Assembly: GCF_031010195.1 (NCBI RefSeq)
Contig: NZ_JAUAMC010000002.1
Span: 248,001-312,000 of the forward strand
Length of the DNA stretch: 64,000 nucleotides
Origin: Halomonas sp. SpR8
GTDB taxonomy: Bacteria > Pseudomonadota > Gammaproteobacteria > Pseudomonadales > Halomonadaceae
Reading direction: 5' to 3'
A program made the position numbers and the translations under genes. Position 1 is the stretch's first letter; each line of letters starts with the position of its first letter. Positions 8,478 to 16,716 of the stretch are shown here, piece by piece. Below the pieces are notes generated by a model that searched no databases, was not told the DNA's origin, and was given only the letters and a program-made list of their open reading frames with translations.

Positions 8478-9461
8478 ATGAAAGCAGCTTACTATGAAGC
8501 CCTAGGCAGCGCTCGTGATGTGCTGAAAGTCGGTGAATTGCCGGCACCAGAACCAGGGACAGACGAGGTGCGCGTCCGCATTCATGTTTCCGGACTAAAC
8601 CCAACCGATGTCAAGGCGCGAACTGGTTTCTCCGCAGAAATGCCTTATCCGCGCATCATTCCCCATCAAGATGGCGCAGGGGTTATTGATGCCGTTGGCG
8701 CGAACGTGCCAACGGATAGGCTTGGCGAGCGGGTTTGGGTATACGAAGCACAATACGGTCGAGCGACAGGCACGGCAGCAGAGTTCGTTGTGGTTCCTTC
8801 GCGTCAGGCGGTTCACTTGCCGGATACGACCTCATTTGAAGTAGGTGCTTCGCTTGGGATTCCGGCGCTAACAGCTCACCGCTGCCTGTTTTCCGATGGC
8901 AACCTAGAAGGTCGGCGAGTGCTGGTTCATGGAGGAGCCGGCGTGGTCGGAACAGCAGCAATTCTATTGGCAAAATGGGCCGGCGCATGGGTTTCAACAA
9001 CGGTAATGAACACTGAACAAGCCACCGTAGCCGAAGAAAATGGCGCAGATCTAGTGATCGACCGAAAGTCGGCAGATGTTGCGAGTATTGTTTTGGAAGC
9101 CACAGAAGGACTTGGCGTTGACCATATTGTCGATGTCGCTTTGAAGCCCAATCTTGACATCAACTTGGCCTGTTTGTCCCAAGGAGGGGTTATAAGTGCC
9201 TATGCAACCGCTAATGCAATGGATGAGCTTTCCATTCCATTGTTGAAGGCCATGATGCATGGCTGTGTCTTCCGTTTCGTGTATATCTACAATGTACCCG
9301 ATGAGTTGAAACAAGCTGCTATAGCGGATATCAACTCGTGTCTTGAGGCCGGATACTACTCGCCAAAAATTGGTTTAAACATGCCTTTGCGGAATGTAGT
9401 GGATGCTCACGAGGCATTGGAATCGTCCAACGTTATAGGCAAGGTTCTTATACACATGTGA
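8478..9461 (+). CDS. Zinc-independent MDR oxidoreductase (NADPH:quinone reductase-like)
   Basis: This is a medium-chain dehydrogenase/reductase of 327 aa, expected to reduce quinones or enones with NADPH in the cytoplasm. It has the GroES-like N-terminal half (VRIHVSGLNPTDVKARTG) and a Rossmann half with the nucleotide-binding VLVHGGAGVVGTAAILLAKWAG. The catalytic and structural zinc cysteines of true alcohol dehydrogenases are absent, which places it with quinone reductases. GGAG at 8467-8470 is 7 bp before the ATG. It pairs with the divergent HxlR regulator. Its stop lies 5 bp before copy 2 of the 529-bp repeat, so this pair is exactly the DNA inserted between the two copies. Confidence 0.88.
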   Translation: MKAAYYEALGSARDVLKVGELPAPEPGTDEVRVRIHVSGLNPTDVKARTGFSAEMPYPRIIPHQDGAGVIDAVGANVPTDRLGERVWVYEAQYGRATGTAAEFVVVPSRQAVHLPDTTSFEVGASLGIPALTAHRCLFSDGNLEGRRVLVHGGAGVVGTAAILLAKWAGAWVSTTVMNTEQATVAEENGADLVIDRKSADVASIVLEATEGLGVDHIVDVALKPNLDINLACLSQGGVISAYATANAMDELSIPLLKAMMHGCVFRFVYIYNVPDELKQAAIADINSCLEAGYYSPKIGLNMPLRNVVDAHEALESSNVIGKVLIHM

Positions 9462-9466
9462 GCTGA

Positions 9467-9646
9467 CAACGCGGTCGAAGTAGCCACCGCGATATGCATG
9501 GCTGCTTGGCCGATACCACTATCCGGCCCATGGGCGGAAATCAGCAAGGTATACAGCAAGGGAACCACCACAAACCCACCACCAAAACCAAACAACACAG
9601 TGGTAACTCTCGCCAACCCGCCACAAAGAAGCAGTAAGCTATACAC
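9467..9646 (-). pseudogene. TauE/SafE permease, 5' fragment
   Basis: The fragment is nearly identical to the first 60 codons of the permease at 6512-7321 (LLLLCGGLARVTTVLFGFGG, then AAMHIAVATSTAL). Its reading frame then runs into the antisense of the quinone reductase 3' end. It has kept the same start context (AGGAG). It lacks three quarters of the protein and is presumed dead. Confidence 0.85.
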
Positions 9647-9995
9647 CGCCATTCTCCTGAAGAAACGCAATAGCAGGCACTATATGACGGCAGAAGTTGG
9701 CCGACCCTCATCATTTGGACAATAATCATTGTGTTTCGGCCAGGTTGACGACAATGCTCAATATTCCCCTGTCAGACGTAGACGATGTAGCACGGCCCCT
9801 GGTGGCCATCGGCACTGATTACAGCCCCGGCACACTGCTCGACTTTCATACTCATCGTCGCGCCCAGTTTCTTTATGGGATGACAGGTCTTATGGAAGTC
9901 GACACGGATGACGGCACCTGGATGGTGCCACCTTTCAGCGGCGTCTGGCTGCCTGCGGGCAAGCGCCATCAGGTACGCATGAACGGGGTTAGCAC
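9467..9995. repeat. 529-bp direct repeat, copy 2
   Basis: This is the partner of 7142-7670. Its left edge is 6 bp after the quinone reductase stop, and its right edge falls inside the AraC gene where copy 1 diverges. Together the two copies flank a 1796-bp insert. Recombination between them would restore a single TauE/AraC divergent pair and delete the insert. Confidence 0.93.
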
Positions 9996-10527
9996 ACGAA
10001 GCCTGTATATCGAGCCCGACGCAGCGCCACGCGCCTCTCGCAACTGTGAGGTGCTGGTCGTGACGCCTCTCTTGCATCACCTACTACTGGCTTCCGCCAG
10101 CGTACCCGCACTTTATGATGAAAGCGGGCGCGATGGCGCCCTGGCACAACTACTCCTGCACGAGCTCCAACTGGCTACATCGCTGCCGCTGTTTGCGCCC
10201 CTGCCCCACGAGCCTCAGTTAGCCACACTGTGCAGAGAGTTTCTTGGCCAGCCGAACATTCACAGCCTTCCAGAAGAGTGGGCCCGGCAGTTACATCGCA
10301 GCCAGCGCACATTTAACCGCCTGTTCCGTCAGCAGACCGGTATGTCCTTTGCGATATGGCGCCAGCAGGCCTGTCTGATGGCGGCTATTCCCAGGCTGCT
10401 ATCCGGCAGTTCCGTTACCCGAACCGCGCTGGAACTTGGCTACGACAGCCCGGCCGCCTTCTCCAGCATGTTTCGCAAGGTGCTCGGCCAATCCCCAACG
10501 GCCTTCGTCCGGGCGGCTAATCGCTAA
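9754..10527 (+). CDS. AraC-family transcriptional regulator with cupin sensor domain
   Basis: This is a 257-aa activator-type regulator. The N-terminal cupin has FHTHRRAQFLYG and VPPFSGVWLPAGKRHQVRM. The C-terminal double HTH begins near LPEEWARQLHRSQRTFNRL, with a second helix pair in VTRTALELGYDSPAAFSSMF and a C-terminal LGQSPTAFVRA. I chose the ATG at 9754; an earlier in-frame ATG at 9697 lies within the presumed divergent promoter. It is divergent from a TauE permease fragment. In the ancestral arrangement it would have faced the intact permease and probably controlled it. Confidence 0.88.
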   Translation: MLNIPLSDVDDVARPLVAIGTDYSPGTLLDFHTHRRAQFLYGMTGLMEVDTDDGTWMVPPFSGVWLPAGKRHQVRMNGVSTRSLYIEPDAAPRASRNCEVLVVTPLLHHLLLASASVPALYDESGRDGALAQLLLHELQLATSLPLFAPLPHEPQLATLCREFLGQPNIHSLPEEWARQLHRSQRTFNRLFRQQTGMSFAIWRQQACLMAAIPRLLSGSSVTRTALELGYDSPAAFSSMFRKVLGQSPTAFVRAANR

Positions 10528-10560
10528 CAGGCAGATCTGCCCCAACATACCTAGCTTTTT

Positions 10561-11355
10561 TCAGTTACCCTTCGGCAACGTGATGACCCCTTTAAGATAA
10601 GGCGCCACGCGGCCTTTGATGATCACCCGCTCGCCTTCCACGATGCAGCTCAGCGCGCCTTTGCGGGCGCCACCCTGGCGTGCGGTTAGGGTTTGCTTGC
10701 CTAAGCGTGTCGCCCAATAGGGTGCAAGCGACGTATGGGCCGAGCCGGTCACCGGGTCTTCTTCCACGCCCACCTTGGGGCCAAACCAACGGGAAACAAA
10801 ATCCACATCATCACCTTTAGCGGTGACGGCTATGCCCCGCCCCGGCAACTGTTTAAGCTGCTGCATATCCGGCGCTAACGATTCGATCAACGACGCATCA
10901 TTAATCACCACCACGATATCGTCAGAGATCAGCAGTTCCTCAATCGCGACACCGCCGAGCGCTGCCGCTACCTCAGTGTGCATTGCCAAGGGTTCAAGCG
11001 TTTTAGCGGGGAAGTCCATCGCCAGCTCGTCACCCTCACGCTTTACTAATAGCTGCCCACTGCGGGTCTGAAATTGCAGTATTTCTGAGCTATCGCCTAA
11101 TGCATTAAAAATCACCCACGCCGCCGCCAACGTGGCATGGCCGCATAAATCCACTTCCACAGAAGGGGTAAACCAGCGCAGATGATAGCTGGATTCAGTC
11201 GGCACAAAAAAGGCCGTTTCGGACAGGTTGTTCTCCGTGGCAATGGCCTGTAACAGCGCATCATCCAGCCACACTTCCAGCGGGCAAACTGCCGCAGGAT
11301 TGCCCTCAAAGGGCTTAGAGGCAAACGCATCTACTTGGTAAAGATCAATGTTCAT
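10561..11355 (-). CDS. PhzF-family isomerase/epimerase-like protein
   Basis: The 264-aa protein has the PhzF diaminopimelate-epimerase-like fold. The N-terminus contains YQVDAFASKPFEGNPAAVC and NNLSETAFF, where Glu46 corresponds to the catalytic glutamate of PhzF. The second half has LRWFTPSVEVDLCGHATLA and EEDPVTGSAHTSLAPYWA. These are the classic family motifs. No other phenazine genes are near, so this is the widespread housekeeping-type homologue of unknown substrate. It converges on the AraC gene with a 33-bp gap. Confidence 0.9.
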   Translation of the reverse strand: MNIDLYQVDAFASKPFEGNPAAVCPLEVWLDDALLQAIATENNLSETAFFVPTESSYHLRWFTPSVEVDLCGHATLAAAWVIFNALGDSSEILQFQTRSGQLLVKREGDELAMDFPAKTLEPLAMHTEVAAALGGVAIEELLISDDIVVVINDASLIESLAPDMQQLKQLPGRGIAVTAKGDDVDFVSRWFGPKVGVEEDPVTGSAHTSLAPYWATRLGKQTLTARQGGARKGALSCIVEGERVIIKGRVAPYLKGVITLPKGN

Positions 11356-11419
11356 AACAAACGGCCTTATCTAACTTCAGAGGTCACTTCGGGGGCGGCG
11401 CTAAACCTGTTCACGATGA

Positions 11420-11705
11420 TACCAAGTCTTAATTAGTCAAGGTTCGGCTGAGCAAGCTCACCTCCTGCTCGAACTCTATATCATGCTCGGTTAAACGCCG
11501 CTAGTTTAGGGTGTAGCATCTGAGTAGCCCGCTTGCGGAACTGCACGGCGCGATGGGACTTTAATCGGTAACAACTGAAACAATGACATCCAAGCTGTAA
11601 TACTGAGTTTCACTCTGAACCTGACGTTTACCCTCTTGGAGAACGAACCGGAATTTCCGGATAGTTTCGTCCCTCTCTAGCTGTGCCTCTTGGCGAACTA
11701 CCAAG
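11420..11705 (-). pseudogene. Decayed RhuM-family fragment
   Basis: Read on the minus strand, 11420-11560 closely follows the middle of the intact RhuM-Fic gene (compare 12863-13000). The rest, up to about 11705, still translates in pieces as RhuM-like sequence (RQEAQLERDETIRKF, then YYSLDVIVSV). Stops and frameshifts interrupt it, and the Fic half is absent. It lies just downstream of the DUF6933 gene, so the RhuM element was probably duplicated and then eroded. The rest of 11356-11725 shows nothing else. Confidence 0.75.
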
Positions 11706-11725
11706 AAATTCTTAGCAGTTGCTAT

Positions 11726-12292
11726 TTACTCACGACTCGCCAATCTCGACAGTAAACCCATCATCTCTTTACGTGGCCATAGATACCCTCGGCCTTTTAC
11801 CGTGCGCGGCGACTCTGCCAGCCAGGCACCCGCGTTATAGCCTGTCATTTCAGCCACATTCAGTTGGTCATAATGCAAGAGGTGTTCAAACTCCTCCTTC
11901 ATTCGGTTAAGCGTGCCTTGTACAGAGCGGCTGCACTGGGTATCCACCTGTAAAGGGCGTAAATAACGGTGGGCAGCCTCCATATGACTCTCATCCGCAC
12001 CACATTTGAGCAAAGTGTTCATCAGTGCATCATCAAAACGGTCATTTAACTCCACGAAATCAGGTTTTGTAAGCGCAGGCAATACCAATGGGAAGCGAGT
12101 TTTATCGTGCACCAGTAGTACGCAATTGCGCCGCTGCAACGTTACTAAATTCCCATGCCAATGGCTTAACGGGTTGATATCTAGCAGCGGTTGCTTGTAA
12201 ATCCATTCCGTTCGTGGCGTTACATTAAACTGACCGTCACTATTTAGCGGTAAGCGCTCGTATAGTTTATGTGTTGCATGGAGTTGAATCAC
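11726..12292 (-). CDS. DUF6933-like protein beside RhuM-Fic
   Basis: This is a 188-aa cytoplasmic protein without signal peptide or membrane helix. Its core (SHWHGNLVTLQRRNCVLLVHDKT, read in two parts, then RFPLVLPALTKPDF) matches the pattern of the DUF6933 family (WxxNLxTxxRRxxxxxVxDKT). The function of the family is not known to me. It starts 24 bp downstream of the RhuM-Fic stop on the same strand, so the two are likely cotranscribed. That position would suit an antitoxin or accessory role. This is inferred from context only, and the family call is moderate. Confidence 0.65.
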   Translation of the reverse strand: MIQLHATHKLYERLPLNSDGQFNVTPRTEWIYKQPLLDINPLSHWHGNLVTLQRRNCVLLVHDKTRFPLVLPALTKPDFVELNDRFDDALMNTLLKCGADESHMEAAHRYLRPLQVDTQCSRSVQGTLNRMKEEFEHLLHYDQLNVAEMTGYNAGAWLAESPRTVKGRGYLWPRKEMMGLLSRLASRE

Positions 12293-12316
12293 AGCACTGC
12301 CTCAGTATCGATAGCT

Positions 12317-13306
12317 TCATTCTTCTTTCAGTAGTATGAAATGCTCAATCAGCCGAATCATCAATGTTTTCTGATCAGGCAAGCTTTCAGCCACTAACAG
12401 CGCTAACGCCACCAAGGTGTTGTCATTGATCAGTTGCTCGACAGGCCGGGCCAGCAGTGCCTCGTTGCGGCGCAGGTACCATAGAAATAGAAACGAACCA
12501 CAGCGCTTATTTCCATCGGCCAATGGATGGTTTTTGATCACGAAGTAAAGCAGGTGCGCCGCACGGGTGGCCACGTTGGGGTAAAACAGTTCGTCGCCAA
12601 AGCCCTGTTCAATGGTGGCCAAGGCTGATGTCAAACCATCGCCCCTCACCTGCCCAAATAGTTCGGTTGCCTCGCCTTTGGCGATTAAGGTTTGCTTTAA
12701 CTCACCAATGGCTCTCAAGGCTTCTTCCAATTCCAGCGAGTGCATACCGGGCTGCTTAATGCTTAGCTCGGTTAATTGCTGCTCATCGTAGCCTTGCAGC
12801 AAGCTCCATGAGCGTGCGTAGTCGCTAATCACACTCGCTACGGCCTCGCCTTCTGAGGTTACCAAGCCTTGATTGGTCAAGGTTCGGCTGAGCAGTTTTA
12901 ACGCCTGTTCGAACTCTATGCCACGCTCGGTCAAACGGCGTTGATTCAGGGTGTAGCCTTGAACAAGATATTGCTTGAGTACATCTGTAGCCCACTTGCG
13001 GAACTGTACACCACGCTGAGATTTCACGCGGTAGCCAACTGAGATGATGACATCAAGATTGAAGTGATCAACCTGATACGTTTTGCCATCTTCGGCAGTA
13101 TGTGCAAAATTTGCACATACTGAATTTCGCTCCAGCTCACCCTCTTTAAAAACGTTGCGAATGTGCTTTGTAATAACCGAACGCTCGCGTCCAAACAATT
13201 CACACATCTGCGCTTGACTTAACCAAACGGTCTCCTGCTCCAGCGTCACCTCTAGGTGTGCTTGCCCGTCTTCGCTGGTGAATATTTGTATCTGCTGGTC
13301 ATTCAT
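12317..13306 (-). CDS. RhuM-Fic (virulence RhuM / Fic-DOC) fusion protein
   Basis: The 329-aa protein has an N-terminal RhuM domain (VWLSQAQMCELFGRERSVIT, NVFKEGELE, FNLDVIISVGYRV, GVQFRKWATDVLKQYLVQGY). A helical linker follows, then a C-terminal Fic/DOC domain with HPLADGNKRCGSF near residue 257. That motif keeps the catalytic His, the acidic residue and the GNKR of DOC-like members, which modify proteins with AMP or phosphate. RhuM-Fic genes are common in mobile islands and are suspected toxins or defence factors. The downstream DUF6933 gene and the eroded RhuM copy at 11420 support an island setting. Target and trigger are unknown. Confidence 0.85.
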   Translation of the reverse strand: MNDQQIQIFTSEDGQAHLEVTLEQETVWLSQAQMCELFGRERSVITKHIRNVFKEGELERNSVCANFAHTAEDGKTYQVDHFNLDVIISVGYRVKSQRGVQFRKWATDVLKQYLVQGYTLNQRRLTERGIEFEQALKLLSRTLTNQGLVTSEGEAVASVISDYARSWSLLQGYDEQQLTELSIKQPGMHSLELEEALRAIGELKQTLIAKGEATELFGQVRGDGLTSALATIEQGFGDELFYPNVATRAAHLLYFVIKNHPLADGNKRCGSFLFLWYLRRNEALLARPVEQLINDNTLVALALLVAESLPDQKTLMIRLIEHFILLKEE

Positions 13307-13695
13307 AAGTGTTGCCTCCAGGTTTACATCGAGCCTTATGCATCCCTAAAGCAAGCATCACTTAATGCAGCAACATTCACTTTTGCCTACCAGAGCGATT
13401 ACTCGAGCGCGCTTATCATTAGAGATTAAGTAAACCTTAACAGAAAACTGTTTATTCATACAGTCGAAAGAAGATACAAAAAACCGTTGACCTCAAGCAA
13501 TCTCACAAAGCCCGGATCTCAGAGATACATGAGCCGATTATGGTTTCTATTCGGCTCATGGCTTGTCAGGAAGCCAAACAAGTGGGAGAAACGATTAAGC
13601 AATGATGAGTAACCTGCGGAACTGCTTCTTCACACACCTTGGCACACCTGCGAGCGGTGTTGCTTCAAAAGACAATCATCCAAGCAAAACGCTAC
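13307..13695. other. Gene-free spacer with one hairpin repeat
   Basis: The spacer lies upstream of rhuM-fic and at the 3' side of a LysR gene. Apart from the 29-nt hairpin at 13530-13558 it shows no convincing coding sequence. The A+T-rich part at 13420-13490 may hold the rhuM-fic promoter. Confidence 0.4.
13529..13559. repeat. TGAGCCGA hairpin repeat, unit R1
   Basis: The unit is TGAGCCGA, 13 nt, TCGGCTCA, extended by one A-T pair on the outside. The same 8-bp arms and the same 13-nt spacer recur at 24176-24204, 28181-28209 and 28215-28243. No T-run follows, so a simple terminator is unlikely. Confidence 0.85.
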
Positions 13696-14574
13696 TCACC
13701 CCAAGGTTTTCACGAAATGTTCGGCCAGCGCCCCTACTGCTGGCAATATATCTTTGTGGGAAGGGAAAGCCATATACAACCTATGCTGTTGCGCCAGTTT
13801 CGGTTCGTCTATATCAAGGGTTACCAGTTTTCCCTCCGCAAGGTCGTTCTTGCAAATTGGCAGTGGCAGATAAGCGATGCCGCCTCCTGACAGGCATACT
13901 TGGCGCAACAGCTCCAAGCTATTGGTTTTTATGCGAGCATTCCTCCCGCCCAACGTCAAGAACGTAAGCGATGACTCTCTGGATGGATCATCTTCGACGA
14001 AATAGCTGTTCAGCATATGCTCCGCGAGTGTTTCCGTTCGCAATGGCACAGACGACGCTTTCAGATAATCAGGACTCGCCACAAGCACCGCAGAAAAATC
14101 TCCGAGACGTCGTATCACAATAGATTCGCTATCAGGCACTCCGACTCGGAGTGCAAGGTCGATGTTTTCTTCCACCAACGCGGTCACCCGGTTAGTAACT
14201 TGCGCCTCGATGTTTATTTCAGGGTGCTTCACGATGAAATCCAACAGTGATAAAGCGAGCTGTTGTTGTGGATATTCTGCCGGGACGCTAATCCGAAGCG
14301 TCCTTTTGAACCTCCCTGCCCCTCGACCGATTTTTTCTTCGGAAGCCACAAGAGCATCAATGGACAAAGACGTGCTTTCGTAAAGCATCTTGCCGTCCAC
14401 GGTTAACGTAACGACGCGCGTGGTTCGCTTGAACAAGCGCGTACCCAGGTGATCTTCCAGCGCATTGATACGGGCACTGATAGTTGAGCGAGGTAAACCT
14501 AATGCTCGAGCAGCTGCTGCGAAGCTCCCGGCCCTCACAACCTCTACGAACGTTCTTATTTGGTTCAGATCCAC
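13696..14574 (-). CDS. LysR-family transcriptional regulator
   Basis: The 292-aa protein has the N-terminal LysR HTH (FVEVVRAGSFAAAARALGLP, then STISARINALEDHLGTRLF) and an effector-binding domain typical of the CrgA/DhcR-like branch (RTLRISVPAEYPQQ). It starts with GTG at 14574, with GGTGAG about 8 bp upstream. It is divergent from the cupin gene at 14708 across 133 bp, and the usual LysR logic would have it control that gene. Confidence 0.88.
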   Translation of the reverse strand: MDLNQIRTFVEVVRAGSFAAAARALGLPRSTISARINALEDHLGTRLFKRTTRVVTLTVDGKMLYESTSLSIDALVASEEKIGRGAGRFKRTLRISVPAEYPQQQLALSLLDFIVKHPEINIEAQVTNRVTALVEENIDLALRVGVPDSESIVIRRLGDFSAVLVASPDYLKASSVPLRTETLAEHMLNSYFVEDDPSRESSLTFLTLGGRNARIKTNSLELLRQVCLSGGGIAYLPLPICKNDLAEGKLVTLDIDEPKLAQQHRLYMAFPSHKDILPAVGALAEHFVKTLG

Positions 14575-14707
14575 AAAATCGCACTCACCAACTGTCCAAT
14601 AAAATGGACACTAAAAACATCATTAAACGGTAACTTGTTCAAAAATAGCCGAATACACTACCTCCCGTAAATCCTAAAAACACAACCCTTGAGCGGAGGT
14701 AAATCAA

Positions 14708-15142
14708 ATGCAAACCAAACGAGTTATCGAGCCGGAACAGACTAATTTTTCTGGGATGTCCTGCGATCTCCTGGTAACCCAAGACGATGCCGAAGGCTTA
14801 TTCAATGTTATAGAGATGCGCGTGGCGCCTCAGATGGGCGCTCCTTTGCATATTTCCTTCGATGAATATAAGTTCTTCAAAATCATCGGTGGCAGTTTCG
14901 AATTCTACGCAGCTGACGAGGTGTGGAATCTGCAAACCGGCGATAGCGCCATGGTCAAGAAAGGAGACAAGCACGGCTTCAAAAACATCGGAGAAACAAT
15001 GGCTACCATCATGCTGGTCTCCAGCCCGTCCCGACATGTCGATTTCTTCAAAGAGATGGCCGCCCTAGCCACTCCTCATGATCCCAAACAAGTGATGGAG
15101 GTTTGCGAACGCAACCGCCAGCAATTGCTAGTGACATTATAA
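14708..15142 (+). CDS. Small cupin-domain protein
   Basis: This is a 144-aa single-domain cupin. The first cupin motif is degenerate (PLHISFDEYKFFKIIGGSFEF, read in parts). The second reads GDSAMVKKGDKHGFKNIG and keeps a histidine. GGAGG lies about 8 bp before the ATG. Enzymatic role and ligand are unknown; members include metal-dependent oxygenases, isomerases and sensors. It is the probable target of the divergent LysR gene. Confidence 0.8.
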   Translation: MQTKRVIEPEQTNFSGMSCDLLVTQDDAEGLFNVIEMRVAPQMGAPLHISFDEYKFFKIIGGSFEFYAADEVWNLQTGDSAMVKKGDKHGFKNIGETMATIMLVSSPSRHVDFFKEMAALATPHDPKQVMEVCERNRQQLLVTL

Positions 15143-15251
15143 GTCTAAACCTCAGACACTAAGCCGTTTCGCAACCACTAATGTCGACCGCGCAGTTAAG
15201 GCAATGATCGACAAAGTGGTTGCTTCGCGAGAGATTGCATGCGCACTTCAA

Positions 15252-16263
15252 GGCCCACACCTATGCGACATGCGCCTTCTTGGTGGGAATGAAGTGTAGC
15301 CCTCCCACAACAACCGAGCCCACCAAAAAGCCAATCACCGCAGAGCACAGCGTATTGAAGCTCCAGCCCAGCATGCCCCCCAAGGCGCCGGTCGCCTCGC
15401 CAATGCCATGCTCAACATGGTGTACCCACTCATAGGGCGCGTTAAACCAGCCCGTTCCATCGGCACCCAGATTGGCCATCAGGATATGCCCACCCACCCA
15501 GAGCATAGCGACGGTTCCCACGACCGAGATGATCACTAGCACCTTGGGCATGGCCGTCACCAGAGCACGGCCCAGTGTCTGCATTGCCGAGTTATCCCGC
15601 TGGGCAAGCGTCAGGCCGATATCATCCATCTTGACCAACAGCGCCACCACGCCATACACAAGAAGTGTGATGACAAACGCGACTACCACCAGGCTCGCCA
15701 ACTGCGACCAGACCCCTTGATGGGAGACCGTGGCAAGCGCGATCACCATGATTTCGGCGGAAAGAATCAGGTCGGTTCGAACGGCACCACTCACGATCTT
15801 TTTCTCGGCTTCCGGGCCCTTTTCTACCGCTGGCTTTTCGTCATCATGCCCGCCGGAGAGCTTATGCCAGACCTTCTCTGCGCCCTCAAAGGCCAGGTAG
15901 GCGCCGCCCACCATCAGGATAATTGGCAAGAGAGAGGCAAAAAAGTGATTCAGCAGCAGCGCCACCGGCAGGATAAAAATCAGCTTGTTGCGGATTGACC
16001 CCAACGCGATCTTTTTCACAATCGCCAGTTCACGCTCCGCTGTTACCCCCTGCAAATATTGCGGCGTCACCGCCGTATCATCGACCACCACCCCGGCCGC
16101 CTTCGCCGTTGCACGCCCAGCGGCGGCACTGACATCATCCAGTGATGCTGCCGACAACTTTGCCAATGCGGCGATGTCATCCAGTAATCCTATTAAGCCG
16201 CCTATGGCCATGAATGCTTCCTTTGTGAATAACAGGTGCAGATAGTAGAGCACAAAGCGGCTA
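15252..16263. repeat. About 1-kb direct repeat, copy 1 (DUF808 gene)
   Basis: This segment recurs at 21129-22140 with a constant offset of 5877 bp and no gaps. The similarity starts just before the DUF808 stop and ends about 50 bp upstream of its start. The two copies flank the alcohol dehydrogenase/LysR and LysR/EamA pairs. Confidence 0.9.
15261..16211 (-). CDS. DUF808 family membrane protein, copy 1
   Basis: The 316-aa inner-membrane protein begins MAIGGLIGLLDDIAALAKLS, the family signature, followed by DDVSAAAGRATAKAAGVVVDD and a run of about six to eight hydrophobic helices. The family (YedI-like) has no settled function. AAGGAA sits 6 bp before the ATG at 16211. A longer frame to 16253 has no ribosome site. 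By my reading it differs from copy 2 at about 17 of 316 residues, mostly conservative and clustered toward the C-terminus. Confidence 0.88.
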   Translation of the reverse strand: MAIGGLIGLLDDIAALAKLSAASLDDVSAAAGRATAKAAGVVVDDTAVTPQYLQGVTAERELAIVKKIALGSIRNKLIFILPVALLLNHFFASLLPIILMVGGAYLAFEGAEKVWHKLSGGHDDEKPAVEKGPEAEKKIVSGAVRTDLILSAEIMVIALATVSHQGVWSQLASLVVVAFVITLLVYGVVALLVKMDDIGLTLAQRDNSAMQTLGRALVTAMPKVLVIISVVGTVAMLWVGGHILMANLGADGTGWFNAPYEWVHHVEHGIGEATGALGGMLGWSFNTLCSAVIGFLVGSVVVGGLHFIPTKKAHVA

Positions 16264-16343
16264 GGTTGCCTTAAACAGGTGTTGAGGTACGCATCCCCAC
16301 CTCGCTCAAGAAGTTGAACAACCCAACGCCGATGAACTTGGAT

Positions 16344-16455
16344 AGTGAGGTGTGATTACACAGCAAGGGCAGTCACTCGGACTGCCCTTCCGTTCTATGC
16401 GTGAACCGGGAATGCGGAAATTAAAGCAGATTAGCACTTAACTTATATGCAATTT
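16344..16455. repeat. Terminator-like hairpin with conserved flank, copy A
   Basis: A hairpin GGGCAGTC-N5-GACTGCCC at 16367-16387 is followed by about 45 bp that also occur after hipA (24212-24328, copy B) with a handful of mismatches. The shared stretch includes the 10 bp AGTGAGGTGT before the stem. The rest of 16264-16716 shows no gene. Confidence 0.7.
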
Positions 16456-16544
16456 CTCCGCCGTACGAGCGCATGACATCCCGGCAACTGCTCCAGCAGC
16501 GTTGTACCGTCATTAGGATGCTGAAATCGCTTAAATGACAAACG

Positions 16545-16610
16545 AGGCCGATCACCATAACGGTGCGGCCTCGCAAGACTAAATAAGAGGCGACAACTTT
16601 CGCCTCTTTT
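16545..16610. terminator. Two stacked hairpins between DUF808 and alcohol dehydrogenase
   Basis: The first is GAGGCCG...CGGCCTC (16545-16573) with an inner CACC/GGTG pairing. The second is AAGAGGCG-N8-CGCCTCTT (16585-16608), followed by T's on the plus strand and preceded by an A-rich stretch, so it could stop transcripts from either side. It most probably ends the minus-strand alcohol dehydrogenase transcript. A 14-bp direct repeat CTCTTTTCTACGGG overlaps its right side. Confidence 0.6.
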
Positions 16611-16716
16611 CTACGGGGATACTCTTTTCTACGGGAATAAAGGACACAAGCGGTACGGGAAGTTTTTCTGATTAAAAGTTCTGCTTTCTGCAGTACCTCA
16701 CGAACCGCTTCGTCCG

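Noticed and set aside
10561..11355. Phenazine biosynthesis cluster suggested by the PhzF-family gene
   Set aside because: No phzA-G partners are nearby; PhzF-like proteins are common outside phenazine producers.
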